DNA of 64,000 nt from Providencia rettgeri (GTDB taxonomy: Bacteria; Pseudomonadota; Gammaproteobacteria; Enterobacterales; Enterobacteriaceae): contig NZ_CP163512.1 of the NCBI RefSeq assembly GCF_041075285.1, positions 620,001 to 684,000 of the forward strand. The letters are read 5' to 3'. Below the pieces are notes generated by a model. That model saw only the letters and a program-made list of their open reading frames with translations. It did not search any database and was not told where the DNA came from. The translations under genes were made by a program, and so were the position numbers. Positions 8,647 to 19,995 of the stretch are shown piece after piece; within the stretch, counting starts at the first letter, position 1, and the number at the start of each line of letters is the position of its first letter.

Positions 8647-9522
8647 TTATTCTGCATGATGCTGTAAGTCAGCTAAAATGGCGTCTGCTTGTGTCCAAAG
8701 TATAGACCCTCCTTCTTGGGGGGATAAATGATGGCGGCAATTGAAAAAGCGTTTAGCCAAAATATCACCAAAGTCAGGGGAGTGCACGGTGCTCATATCT
8801 AATTGACCGTACCATAATGATGTTGGGCAAGAGATATCTTCAGGGGCGAATTCCCAGTTTTGCAAAGAAAGTAATAAATCCTGCACATACCCTTGATTAC
8901 CTTGGGAAAATGCACGGCCTATACATGCTGTATAGGCATCTAAAAAGTGCTCCTCGTTGTACAGTTTCTGGTCTATTTCTGCACTGCAATTGAGGATAAA
9001 CGCCAGTAACCATTCACCCGTAACATTTCTTTGTAACCAGTCGGATAAATTTTCAGGTGTGTTCAACGCTTGTTCCTGCATATTCACTACATCAGCCGTT
9101 AGTTTGGCGCGTGTGGCGGGGTATTCGAATTGATCTTGTCCAGAAACAATCGACAGTGAAACAGGCTGGCAATAGTGGGCGACGGCCATCGCAAAAACAC
9201 CACCTTGGGAAAAGCCCAACACAGAAAATTGTGTAATACCTTGATTATTGAGTAGAGCTTGAATATCTAGTGCAACACTTTTTAATGACTTTTGGGCGTG
9301 AAAAGTTGACTCACCTAGCCCTGCTCGTTCAGGTACAATCAAGCGGATATGATATTTTTCTAGTAAATCTAATCCAAAACCGAGGTTGCCACTCATCCCT
9401 GCACCAGTACAGAAAATAACAGGAAAGCCTGTTTTTGGCCCTGATTCAAACCAGCAAAGTTGACGACCATCGGGCAGCGTCATGAAATATTGGCGTGAGT
9501 TAATCAACGGTGCATTGTACAT
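8647..9522 (-). CDS. Alpha/beta-hydrolase fold protein
   Basis: The 291-residue protein has an alpha/beta-hydrolase layout: a FCTGAGMSG oxyanion-type loop near residues 37-45, the nucleophile elbow GFSQGG with Ser105, and a candidate acid in the LWYGQLDMS stretch. The expected histidine near the C terminus, usually in a GH motif, is replaced by Gly-Gly-Ser (QEGGSILW), although a His-His pair lies just upstream. Substrate is unknown. It is a single gene, divergent from the small HhH gene and convergent with budC. Confidence 0.75.
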   Translation of the reverse strand: MYNAPLINSRQYFMTLPDGRQLCWFESGPKTGFPVIFCTGAGMSGNLGFGLDLLEKYHIRLIVPERAGLGESTFHAQKSLKSVALDIQALLNNQGITQFSVLGFSQGGVFAMAVAHYCQPVSLSIVSGQDQFEYPATRAKLTADVVNMQEQALNTPENLSDWLQRNVTGEWLLAFILNCSAEIDQKLYNEEHFLDAYTACIGRAFSQGNQGYVQDLLLSLQNWEFAPEDISCPTSLWYGQLDMSTVHSPDFGDILAKRFFNCRHHLSPQEGGSILWTQADAILADLQHHAE

Positions 9523-9673
9523 GGCAAATTCCTAAAACAGGCAGAGACAGACTGGGTGATAAGATAGGTCAGTTACTAATTATTCAAACTGGCATTGTTA
9601 TAGTTGCAATTTTAAAGTATTAAAAAGGTAAATTGCAAAATATTAGCGGAATAATTAATAAATAGAGGTTGAT

Positions 9674-9922
9674 ATGGCATTTTCTGAGTCAGAAAAACAG
9701 GTTTTATTAGCGGTTAAAGGGGTAGGCCCGCAGGTGATCAGCCGTTTGGAGCAAATGGGCTTTTCATCTTTGGCCGAGCTTAGTGAGGCCTCTTATAGTG
9801 AAATTTTGATTTCGGGAGCTGCGCTAACAGGATCACGTTGCTGGAAACATAGTCCCCAAGCGAAAAACGCTGTTGAGGGGGCGATCTTAGCTGCAAAACA
9901 AGCCCTAAGCTCAGGTCATTAA
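9674..9922 (+). CDS. Small helix-hairpin-helix protein
   Basis: An 82-residue protein with a helix-hairpin-helix motif (KGVGPQVISRLEQMGFSSLAEL, residues 14-35), a fold that contacts the DNA backbone without sequence specificity. No enzymatic domain is visible. The ribosome site AGAGGTTGAT directly precedes the ATG. Its stop overlaps the stop of the convergent ygdQ gene, and no terminator separates them. Function is unknown; a DNA-binding role is inferred from the motif alone. Confidence 0.75.
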   Translation: MAFSESEKQVLLAVKGVGPQVISRLEQMGFSSLAELSEASYSEILISGAALTGSRCWKHSPQAKNAVEGAILAAKQALSSGH

Positions 9923-10650
9923 TCTGTTTTGTGCTTCATTTTCCATTTTTTGCTGCGCAGAATATTGAGCATTTGAACAGCCATGGAAAAAAACATTGCA
10001 AAATAGATATAGCCTTTGGCAACATGGACTTGCACACTTTCAAGTAGCAATGTAAAGCCGACTAGAATTAAAAAAGAGAGCGCAAGAATTTTAATAGATG
10101 GATAGCGTTCAACAAATTCCCCAATACTTTTTGCCGCTAGCATCATGATAAGTACGGCAATGATCACCGCTGCCATCATAATAAACAGATGATCGGATAG
10201 CCCAACAGCGGTGATAACTGAGTCAAGGCTAAAGATAATATCTAGCAGTGCAATTTGCACAATTGCTCCCCAGAAGGAGTGCACTTGCCGCTGTGCAAGG
10301 TCACTTTCGTCTTCTCCCTCAATGGTTTCAAAAATTTCTTGGCTGGCCTTCCATATAAGGAAAATCCCCCCGGCACACAAAATAATATCGCGAGCAGAAA
10401 CAGTATGATCAGCAACGCTAAAGAGTGGCGTAGTGAGGCGCGATAACCATGCTATTGAGGCTAATAAGGCGAGGCGCATTATCATCGCCGCAATCAACCC
10501 CGTGCGTCTGGCGCTATTTTGCTGGTGAGCAGGGAGTTTACCCACAACGATACTCAAGAAAATAATATTATCGATGCCTAAAACAATTTCCAATATAGTT
10601 AGGGTGGCAAGTGCCATCCATGCATTGGGGTCGAGTATCCACTCAAACAT
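9919..10650 (-). CDS. ygdQ: TerC-family inner-membrane protein YgdQ
   Basis: A 243-residue integral membrane protein of the TerC family, thought to handle metal ions. About seven hydrophobic segments are visible, with the family's acidic motifs GIDN (near residue 25) and SLDS (near 146) inside membrane segments. I use the ATG at 10650, giving MFEWILDPNAW as in E. coli YgdQ, with AAGG seven bases upstream; an upstream in-frame ATG at 10713 would add 21 unlikely residues. It follows mutH on the same strand, the same pairing as in E. coli. Confidence 0.9.
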   Translation of the reverse strand: MFEWILDPNAWMALATLTILEIVLGIDNIIFLSIVVGKLPAHQQNSARRTGLIAAMIMRLALLASIAWLSRLTTPLFSVADHTVSARDIILCAGGIFLIWKASQEIFETIEGEDESDLAQRQVHSFWGAIVQIALLDIIFSLDSVITAVGLSDHLFIMMAAVIIAVLIMMLAAKSIGEFVERYPSIKILALSFLILVGFTLLLESVQVHVAKGYIYFAMFFSMAVQMLNILRSKKWKMKHKTD

Positions 10651-10721
10651 CTGTGTACCTTCTACAATGAAACAGTGATAAAATTTTATCGTCTGCTTTG
10701 GTACAGGCGACACCTTGTTGA

Positions 10722-11405
10722 TTAAGCGAGGTTAAAGTGCCGAGCTAACAGCGGGGCAGTAAAGTCTTTTTTAAGGTAAAAGCCACGAGGCAACGTCATA
10801 ATGGGTTGGCCAAATTCGCCAATCGCTTCAGTTAGTGCTTTATTATTGGCCGCTTTTGGGCGAATTTGTAGGACTTGCCCATGGCGTGCTGTAATTGTTT
10901 CGACCTTCCCCAATACAATCAAATCCATTAACTCTTCCCAATCTTGTTTTAATAATTGTTCCTCAAGGGGGGATGGGCTCCAAATGAGAGGATTCGCTAC
11001 TCGCCGTTCGGCTAGGGGAATTTGGCGTTCCCCCTCGATAGGAAACCATAAAATGCGTGATAGTTTACGGCGAACATGGCTATTTTCCCAAGTTAAGCCG
11101 CTATTTCCTGTCAGGGGCGCAACAGAGACAAAGGTGGTTTCGAGTGGAACACCATGGCGATCGATAGGGATGGTTTTAAGTTCAATGCCAATATGTGCAA
11201 AATCTTGCTCTGCTTTACTGCCTGCACTAGCGCCTAAATAATACTCAAGTAACATGCCTACCCAACCTTTATCCCGTTTCAGATCAGGGGGAATGGGGAT
11301 ATCTGCGAGGTGGGCGAGCTCACCTAAAGTATAGCCGGCAAGCGCTTGAGCTCGACTCATTAAGGTGGCTTCGTTATCTGGCGGTAGTGGTGGTGTAAAT
11401 GGCAT
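10722..11405 (-). CDS. mutH: DNA mismatch repair endonuclease MutH
   Basis: MutH nicks the unmethylated strand at hemimethylated GATC sites after activation by MutS and MutL. The 227-residue protein keeps the catalytic D-x6-E-x-K motif as Asp68, Glu75 and Lys77 and has the expected length (E. coli about 229). The start at 11405 matches the family N terminus; the frame upstream to 11462 is not conserved. ygdQ lies 71 bases downstream. The neighbourhood differs from E. coli, because here the pair abuts sgrR and the upstream region is packed with DnaA boxes. Confidence 0.95.
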   Translation of the reverse strand: MPFTPPLPPDNEATLMSRAQALAGYTLGELAHLADIPIPPDLKRDKGWVGMLLEYYLGASAGSKAEQDFAHIGIELKTIPIDRHGVPLETTFVSVAPLTGNSGLTWENSHVRRKLSRILWFPIEGERQIPLAERRVANPLIWSPSPLEEQLLKQDWEELMDLIVLGKVETITARHGQVLQIRPKAANNKALTEAIGEFGQPIMTLPRGFYLKKDFTAPLLARHFNLA

Positions 11406-11554
11406 AATGCTCTGAAATTTAAGTGTATAAAAAACAGACAAAAATAATTCACATAGTAGCAAGAGTATAACACTTTTTTGTGAAGATTTTTAACTGCATG
11501 ATATATAAGTATTTAATGTTTTTTATTTGATTGTTCTAAAATCTGTTTATCGGG

Positions 11555-11952
11555 TTATTCACGTTCATCCCAAGATAATCACAGGATCATGCACTAGGTT
11601 ATCCACAGGATTTCTGGATAACTGTGTAAAACAGCGATTACTGTGTGTATTTACAGCCTTGACTAATAGCGTTTTATGACGTTTGTCACAGAAAATGAGT
11701 AAGTTAAAAGCATTAGTTGTGGATAAATACGACGTTGTTTGATATTTGTTCAGTTGAAGTCCTAAGCTTTTTAGCCAAAAAGTTGAACGGTGGATAATGG
11801 GTTTCTTGAAGCGTTATTCATTTGATTTATCAAAGTTTATTAGATTAAGATTATTTTTGATAAAAAACCACTTTGGGGATATACCCTGATTACTATAAGG
11901 TTGTTCACATAGATATCCACAGAAAAAGTGAATAACATCCTTATTATTCACT
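11555..11952. promoter_or_regulatory. Cluster of DnaA boxes upstream of mutH
   Basis: The 564-base gap between sgrR and mutH holds two exact TTATCCACA boxes (11599-11607 plus strand; 11718-11726 minus strand). Seven more sites differ at one position from TTWTNCACA: 11555-11563, 11613-11621 (minus), 11789-11797 (minus), 11901-11909, 11913-11921, 11927-11935 (minus) and 11944-11952. A possible IHF-like site with one mismatch is near 11828. No replication gene or 13-mer repeat set is adjacent, so a DnaA-titrating or regulatory site is likelier than an origin. Box positions are read directly; function is inferred. Confidence 0.6.
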
Positions 11953-11969
11953 TTGGTTGTTTATAACTA

Positions 11970-13649
11970 TCAATAATTAGGTAGGTTATCCTCAGCGGGT
12001 TTGAACCATGCAGATTTAAAATCAAACCAACCGAAGGTGTTCATACGTACACCACGCATCGTACGCTGCCCTTGCAGCTCTAACCAGTGATGAAACACAG
12101 GGTGGAAGATCTGTGAGTCAATTAAGCTTTCACACCACGCTTCTACATCGAAGGTATTCGCTCGCCATTGGTTCAGTTGGCTATTAAGGTTATCACCAAG
12201 ACATTGGCGTAACAGTGGCATTTCATACAAGGTGGCAAAAATCGAAAATTCGAGAGGCTTAAAAAAATTGGCGGTGGCTAGCCAAATATCGCTGTGTGCG
12301 TCACCATTATACCAGTCATCATAATCAATAATATTGATTTTTAGTTCTACACCTTGTTGATGCAAAACGCGTTTCATAATTTGGCTGATCGCATAGAACT
12401 CATGGTGGTTATGGTAAAAAGTGACGGTGAGTTCGGTAAGATCTTCTGGTTTTGGAAATAAGGTTAGCATCTTACTGTGGTGCCAGTGCAACAATAACCC
12501 ATAAGCAGGAGCCCAGTGGCGTTGGTAAAAAGGTTCACAATGCGCCAACAAATTGACGGGGGTGAGAAAGCTGCATAGCCATTTGCGCACATCTTCTCGC
12601 TGTGATAGCTCGGAGCGTTGATCCATTAGTAAAAAATAGCAGCCTTCTTCCATGCGGCTTTCTAATGAATCATTATGGTGTTTATCGCCATCCATTTTTA
12701 ACGTTGTGCAGACCATTTGTTCCGAAAGCTCTGGCACTACCCAAATAGTGACTTCATCTAATAGGGCGCGATAGCCAAAATAGCGGTCAAAAGCTGTAAT
12801 GGTTAGCTTTTGTGGCAGGTTTTTATCAACTTGGTAAGGTCCTGTACCGATAGGGCAGCGGCTAAAGTTTTCTATACTTTCCCACTCTTTAGGCAAAATA
12901 GCTGCATGGTGGCTACCTAACAGCCAAGGAAACTGTTTATCAGGTTGACTTAATTGAATATCAATCACATAGGGTTGAGGAGAGCTAACGGATTGAATAT
13001 GGGAAAATAATGGCCAGCACTGTTGTAAACGTAATAGTGAATAAATAATGTCGTCTGCAAGCATTTCCCGACCGTGGTGGAAATAAATCGCAGGGCGTAA
13101 ATAGAAACGCCAATGGGTATCATTGATGGCCTGCCAATGGTGAGCGAGTCCATCTTCTACTTCCCCTTTTTCCTCATTTATATGAGTTAAGCCATTAAAA
13201 ATTTGACTCATTAAATGAATTTCAGAACGGCGCATAGGCGCTCCGGGCAATAAATTAGGAAAATCACGGTAGTAGATAATACGTAATAGGTTTTTTCCTT
13301 GCCGATAACTGCGTTCTAATTCCGAAAGCACCATTTGTCGAATGGTTTCTTTGTCACCCACTAAGGCCACTAATTTTTCAATACTTTCTTCTTTGAGTAG
13401 TTGTTCTGCTTGGGCCTGTTGGAGTTCTAAACCATTTACGTGGAAAACAAGCATTGAACGCTTGCCACGACCTGACTCAGCCTGCCAACTTAGCCAACCA
13501 TGGCTTTGCATATTATTTAATAACGTCCGTACATGTCGGCGGGAGCAGAACAAAGTATCAGCAATATCTTGCAAGGTGGTTTCACTGTCTTGCCCTTGGA
13601 AATGTTGCCAGAGGCGAACGAACTGTGTTTGTAAGCGTGTATTGGACAT
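11970..13649 (-). CDS. sgrR: Transcriptional activator of sugar-phosphate stress, SgrR
   Basis: A 559-residue regulator with an N-terminal winged helix (about residues 5-115, with TLQDIADTLFCSRRHVRTLL as the recognition part) fused to a periplasmic-solute-binding-type domain (about 165-460). In E. coli SgrR senses glucose-phosphate stress and activates the divergent sgrS RNA gene. Length is close to the E. coli protein (551). Placement next to leuD matches the E. coli region, and an SgrS-like RNA is found divergently at 13710-13809. The thiBPQ genes that follow sgrR in E. coli are absent here. Confidence 0.93.
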   Translation of the reverse strand: MSNTRLQTQFVRLWQHFQGQDSETTLQDIADTLFCSRRHVRTLLNNMQSHGWLSWQAESGRGKRSMLVFHVNGLELQQAQAEQLLKEESIEKLVALVGDKETIRQMVLSELERSYRQGKNLLRIIYYRDFPNLLPGAPMRRSEIHLMSQIFNGLTHINEEKGEVEDGLAHHWQAINDTHWRFYLRPAIYFHHGREMLADDIIYSLLRLQQCWPLFSHIQSVSSPQPYVIDIQLSQPDKQFPWLLGSHHAAILPKEWESIENFSRCPIGTGPYQVDKNLPQKLTITAFDRYFGYRALLDEVTIWVVPELSEQMVCTTLKMDGDKHHNDSLESRMEEGCYFLLMDQRSELSQREDVRKWLCSFLTPVNLLAHCEPFYQRHWAPAYGLLLHWHHSKMLTLFPKPEDLTELTVTFYHNHHEFYAISQIMKRVLHQQGVELKINIIDYDDWYNGDAHSDIWLATANFFKPLEFSIFATLYEMPLLRQCLGDNLNSQLNQWRANTFDVEAWCESLIDSQIFHPVFHHWLELQGQRTMRGVRMNTFGWFDFKSAWFKPAEDNLPNY

Positions 13650-13709
13650 AAAAGAGGAACTCCGGCAAAAATTGCATCAATTTTAATTTCCTAATATCCG
13701 CGGATAATA

Positions 13710-13809
13710 GGTGGCAGTAAGTAGCTCGTTTGGCGTGCAATTGCAGGCCGACTCCCCCATTTAGAGTAATGGTGTTTATCACCAAGCCGGTTTTTACCGG
13801 CTTTTTTTT
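13710..13809 (+). ncRNA. sgrS: Short SgrS-like small RNA
   Basis: Divergent from sgrR, the plus strand at 13764-13809 matches the 3' end of E. coli SgrS in order: GAGTAATGGTG (pairing core), a small hairpin TGGTG/CACCA (13770-13774/13780-13784), then a terminator stem AGCCGG/CCGGCT (13785-13790/13797-13802) with an 8-T tail. SgrS base-pairs with ptsG mRNA with help from Hfq. The 5' end is uncertain; a GATAAT -10 at 13703-13708 would start the RNA near 13715, giving about 95-100 nt, far shorter than E. coli's 227. No room or frame for an SgrT peptide is seen. Confidence 0.7.
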
Positions 13810-13880
13810 CGTTATATTTCGCGTTATGGCTGTGTTGGCTTCGCTCAGCCACCTTCGTCGCAGACTAGCATATGCCCTCA
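13810..13880. other. Spacer between sgrS and repeat copy A
   Basis: No gene is visible. A hairpin TGGCTG/CAGCCA (13827-13832/13846-13851) is present. E. coli has setA at this position; nothing resembling it is found here. Confidence 0.5.
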
Positions 13881-14154
13881 AGGGCTGTTTATCTTTGCTG
13901 CGGATTTTTACCGCTAAAAAAGGGTAAAAAACAACCCAAAAAATGGATAAATGACTCCGTCGTGCTGACTGACGACGATTTGAATCAACTATTGCCCCTA
14001 AATGCTGCTGCCCTACGGGGTCGATTAAAGCACGTTTCTCTCACTTGATGCTACGTTGAGTGGCACTTGCCCGGTTCACTCGGCGGCGAACCTTTCCCGT
14101 TGTCTAAAATGGCTTTGATTCGAATAAAAATTGACCATCCAAGATCAACAACCC
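13881..14154 (-). repeat. MITE-like interspersed repeat, copy A
   Basis: This stretch is the reverse complement of a ~275-bp sequence found twice more at 56453-56730 and 56898-57168. Its ends form inverted repeats (GGGCTGTTTATCTTTG at the left, GGGTTGTTGATCTTGG on the opposite strand at the right), and the imperfect inverted repeat extends outward through GCATAT on both sides (13868 and 14165). Internally it shares a GGTTC/GAACC hairpin with the loop GCCGCCGAGT and the block ACGTGCTTTAATCGA. No open frame encodes a transposase. It is non-autonomous, if mobile at all. Confidence 0.75.
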
Positions 14155-14361
14155 TTTGGGATATGCACACTTGCTGTCTTGCTATAATGAGAGCTATTTA
14201 GAAAAACATCGTTAATTACCAAATAATCAATACTTGGCATTTTGCTTAAATAATTATACAGGAATAATTTAATGGGGAAGTGATTAAGGCGCGTAAAGTC
14301 GATAAATATTGACGGGTTCCGCATTTTTGAAGTGAAAAGCGGCAATATAAGTAAAAGAGGC
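14155..14361. other. Intergenic remainder downstream of the leu operon
   Basis: About 200 AT-rich bases with no recognisable gene or structure; a 79-codon minus-strand frame here has no protein-like features and overlaps the terminator. Confidence 0.5.
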
Positions 14362-14398
14362 AATAAAAACGCAACTACGCCCACGGAAGTGGGCGTAG
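14362..14398 (-). terminator. Intrinsic terminator of the leuABCD operon
   Basis: A perfect 10-bp stem (CTACGCCCAC 14375-14384 with GTGGGCGTAG 14389-14398) and a GGAA loop lie just after leuD; on the minus strand the stem is followed by TTGCGTTTTTATTG. Confidence 0.85.
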
Positions 14399-14406
14399 TA
14401 AAGGGA

Positions 14407-15009
14407 TTAGTTCATAAAAGCAGGGATCTTGCTTTCATAATCCCTGATTTGGTCAACATGTTGCAATGTCAGACCAATACTGTCTAATCCATTCATCATG
14501 CAGTGGCGACGGAAACTATCAATATCAAAATGATAGGTTTTATCACCCGCTGTGACTGTTTGGGTTTCTAAATCAACAGTAAACTGGCAACCTTCATGGC
14601 TGTTAACATAGTTAAACATCTCATCCACTTCTTGTTCGCTTAATTTGATTGGCAACAATTGGTTATTAAACGAGTTACCATAAAAAATATCAGCGAAACT
14701 TGGAGCGATAACCACCCGAATACCAAAGTCCGTCAAGGCCCATGGTGCGTGTTCTCGAGACGAACCGCAACCAAAGTTTTCACGAGCTAATAAAATACTC
14801 GCCCCTTTGAAAACAGGCTTGTTCAGCACGAAATCAGGGTTAGGTTGCTGACCATTTTCATCTAAAAAACGCCAGTCATTGAATAAATGTTGCCCAAAAC
14901 CTGTGCGCGTTACCTTCTGTAAAAATTGCTTGGGAATAATCGCGTCTGTATCCACATTCGCGGCGTCTAAAGGAGCAACAATGCCCACATGGGTAATCAA
15001 TTTTTCCAT
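14407..15009 (-). CDS. leuD: 3-isopropylmalate dehydratase small subunit
   Basis: LeuD, 200 residues, pairs with LeuC to isomerise 2-isopropylmalate to 3-isopropylmalate in leucine synthesis. The swivelling-domain features are clear: [11 protein letters not shown] near residue 21, and [14 protein letters not shown] near 78-91, which lines the active site. It follows leuC by 11 bases with an AGGAG-type ribosome site (the 15010-15019 stretch read on the minus strand), and the operon terminator comes directly after. Confidence 0.97.
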   Translation of the reverse strand: MEKLITHVGIVAPLDAANVDTDAIIPKQFLQKVTRTGFGQHLFNDWRFLDENGQQPNPDFVLNKPVFKGASILLARENFGCGSSREHAPWALTDFGIRVVIAPSFADIFYGNSFNNQLLPIKLSEQEVDEMFNYVNSHEGCQFTVDLETQTVTAGDKTYHFDIDSFRRHCMMNGLDSIGLTLQHVDQIRDYESKIPAFMN

Positions 15010-15020
15010 TTTTCTCTCCT

Positions 15021-16424
15021 TTAAATCTGAATATCGCGAACATCAGCAAAATGACCATTAATCGCTGCCGCAGCGGCCATTGCTGGGCTGACCAAATGGG
15101 TGCGACCCGCACGGCCTTGGCGTCCTTCAAAATTACGATTACTGGTGGATGCGCAGCGCTCACCTGGGTTTAAACGGTCGTTATTCATGGCTAAACACAT
15201 GGAGCAGCCGGGTAAACGCCATTCAAAACCGGCATCAATAAAGATTTTATCTAAACCTTCTTGCTCGGCTTGGGCTTTTACTGGACCAGATCCCGGAACG
15301 ACAATAGCTTGTACACCATCAGCCACTTTTTTGCCTTTAGCAATTGCCGCTGCGGCACGTAAATCTTCAATGCGTGAGTTAGTGCATGAACCGATAAATA
15401 CTTTATCAATTTTGACATCAGATAATTTAATGCCAGATTTTAACCCCATATAGGCTAAAGCTTTTTCAGCGGATGCGCGTTCAACAGGGTCCGCAAAAGA
15501 TTCGGGGGCAGGGATTGGCTGATTAATCGCAATGACTTGTCCTGGGTTGGTTCCCCAAGTGACTTGTGGCGCAATGCTACTGGCTTGAATAGTTACAACT
15601 TTATCAAACTTAGCATCATCATCCGTTTTCAATGTTTTCCAATACGCAACCGCCTCATCCCACAACTGACCTTTTGGTGCAAATTGGCGACCTTTCATGT
15701 AATTAAATGTGGTGTCATCGGGTGCGATAATCCCCGCTTTCGCGCCCAATTCGATAGCCATATTACAGACTGTCATGCGCCCTTCCATGCTCAGGTTTTC
15801 AATAGCTTCACCACAGAATTCCACAATATAACCTGTTCCCCCCGCGCTGCCTGTGGTGCCAATGATCGCCAGAACGATATCTTTTGCAGTAATACCGGCA
15901 GGGGCTTTACCGACCACTTCAATTTTCATGGTTTTTGCACGAGCTTGTTTTAACGTTTGGGTTGCCATAACATGCTCAACCTCTGATGTACCAATACCAA
16001 ACGCTAATGCACCGAAAGCACCATGGGTTGCGGTATGTGAGTCCCCACACACAATGGTCATACCGGGTAAAGTAATCCCTTGCTCTGGCCCCATCACGTG
16101 GACAATGCCTTGGTATGGGTGATTCAAATCATACAGAGTGACACCAAACTCTTTGCAGTTTTTCATTAACTCTTGCATTTGAATACGGGCCATATCGCCG
16201 CAGGCATTGATGTCTTTAGTTTGTGTGGATACGTTATGATCCATGGTGGCAAATGTTTTGCTTGGCTGATGCAATGGGCGTTTTTTGGTTCTTAACCCAT
16301 CAAACGCTTGTGGAGAAGTGACTTCATGCACTAAATGGCGGTCGATATAAATCAAAGGGATTTCGTTTTCCACTTCACGCACTACGTGAGCATCATATAA
16401 TTTTTGATATAAAGTCTTGCCCAT
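15021..16424 (-). CDS. leuC: 3-isopropylmalate dehydratase large subunit
   Basis: LeuC, 467 residues, is the [4Fe-4S] subunit of isopropylmalate isomerase. Cluster cysteines are visible in IGSCTNSR and in GCSMCLAMN in the C-terminal half; the [10 protein letters not shown] motif is in the first third. I choose the ATG at 16424 (MGKTLYQKL), one base past the leuB stop, with AAGGGG inside the leuB end as ribosome site. The longer frame from 16472 lies inside leuB and is not conserved. The arrangement implies translational coupling. Confidence 0.97.
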   Translation of the reverse strand: MGKTLYQKLYDAHVVREVENEIPLIYIDRHLVHEVTSPQAFDGLRTKKRPLHQPSKTFATMDHNVSTQTKDINACGDMARIQMQELMKNCKEFGVTLYDLNHPYQGIVHVMGPEQGITLPGMTIVCGDSHTATHGAFGALAFGIGTSEVEHVMATQTLKQARAKTMKIEVVGKAPAGITAKDIVLAIIGTTGSAGGTGYIVEFCGEAIENLSMEGRMTVCNMAIELGAKAGIIAPDDTTFNYMKGRQFAPKGQLWDEAVAYWKTLKTDDDAKFDKVVTIQASSIAPQVTWGTNPGQVIAINQPIPAPESFADPVERASAEKALAYMGLKSGIKLSDVKIDKVFIGSCTNSRIEDLRAAAAIAKGKKVADGVQAIVVPGSGPVKAQAEQEGLDKIFIDAGFEWRLPGCSMCLAMNNDRLNPGERCASTSNRNFEGRQGRAGRTHLVSPAMAAAAAINGHFADVRDIQI

Positions 16425-16425
16425 G

Positions 16426-19094
<2,669 letters not shown>

Positions 19095-19162
19095 ATTGTG
19101 TTCCTCATATTGAATTTTGTTTTATTGAATCGAGTGTTATGTTCTTCCAAAGCCGCAGGCAT

Positions 19163-19188
19163 AAAAAAACCCGCGGGCTGCGCGGGTT
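19163..19188 (-). terminator. leu operon attenuator
   Basis: Read on the minus strand, ACCCGCG and CGCGGGT (plus 19181-19187 and 19169-19175) form a GC stem with a five-base loop followed by a seven-T run (plus 19163-19169). It lies between leuL and leuA, where ribosome stalling at leuL leucine codons should favour readthrough. Confidence 0.9.
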
Positions 19189-19213
19189 CTTAATGTTTGT
19201 GGACAGTACCTTT

Positions 19214-19291
19214 CTATTTTCCGTCCATAAGCATACCGCGCAAATTTAATGCGAGTAGTAGTAGGCTTAGTAGGCGGATAGAAAATGTCAT
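19214..19291 (-). CDS. leuL: leu operon leader peptide
   Basis: The minus strand encodes a 25-residue peptide from ATG at 19291 to TAG at 19214 in which nine residues are leucine. Five of these use the CUA codon, three of them consecutive. This is the control peptide of leucine attenuation: scarce charged leucyl-tRNA stalls the ribosome here and prevents the terminator at 19163-19188. The peptide is close in length to E. coli LeuL (28). A good promoter lies 43 bases upstream. Confidence 0.92.
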   Translation of the reverse strand: MTFSIRLLSLLLLALNLRGMLMDGK

Positions 19292-19333
19292 TTTACACTG
19301 TCTCTCATTGGTTTCTAAATTTAACTGTATTTA

Positions 19334-19362
19334 TAGATACGTGATCTTAAAGTTAATGTCAA
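19334..19362 (-). promoter_or_regulatory. leu operon promoter
   Basis: On the minus strand, TTGACA (plus 19357-19362) and TATCTA (plus 19334-19339) are separated by 17 bases, placing the transcript start about 35 bases before leuL. Confidence 0.8.
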
Positions 19363-19995
19363 TCATCGATTTCTTACTGTTTTTTACTAATTATGAATTA
19401 AGTTGTCGAGCTAGGAAATGTGACTATTTTCACTAATTTTCATGATGTTTTTACCTATATTTTAAGGTTAAATGCAGGGTAAAATTCTTTTGATGAATTT
19501 ATTAGCTGTTTCTATTTGTGTAACATATTGTTTTTATTTCATTTTTATTTTTCTGCCAATTTATGAAAGGATAACTTGTATTAGATGAATCATTAAAATC
19601 AATATTTATTAATTAACTTAGTTATCTAATAAATGAACAGGTAAAAATGAATCTGATAATGAGAAGATTTACGGGTTCAAAATACGATTTATTATGATTT
19701 CTTCGGAAATTTGTTTTATTATTTTTGCTGAGAGTAATTGTGATTCTAATAAAAGATAATCACTCATTACTTTGGTGAATATTTGCGTTTGATAATGATC
19801 TCTATTCTGTGAATCTAATTAATGAGTAAAGTAATAGAAACGTCGTTTTAATAAATGCAGGGAAAGCGAAATAGCTTACTATCTATAAGTTGTTTCAACA
19901 ATAATATTTAACGAGTTTATATATCCGTCGGTATTTGAAAGATGAATAAGCCTTTTCGTTAATGAAAAATGATAAATATATTTAGTGGAGAAAAA
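19363..19995. other. AT-rich control region between leu promoter and leuO
   Basis: About 630 very AT-rich bases hold no gene. In E. coli the corresponding leuL-leuO interval is an H-NS/LeuO-controlled region. The composition here fits the same idea, but no specific operator could be identified. The leuO ribosome site GGAG lies at 19985-19989. Confidence 0.55.

Noticed and set aside
11555..11952. Replication origin (oriC)
   Set aside because: DnaA boxes are present, but no mnmG/mioC or dnaA neighbours and no AT-rich 13-mer set.
14145..14384. 79-codon minus-strand frame after leuD
   Set aside because: It runs through the leu terminator and the edge of repeat copy A.
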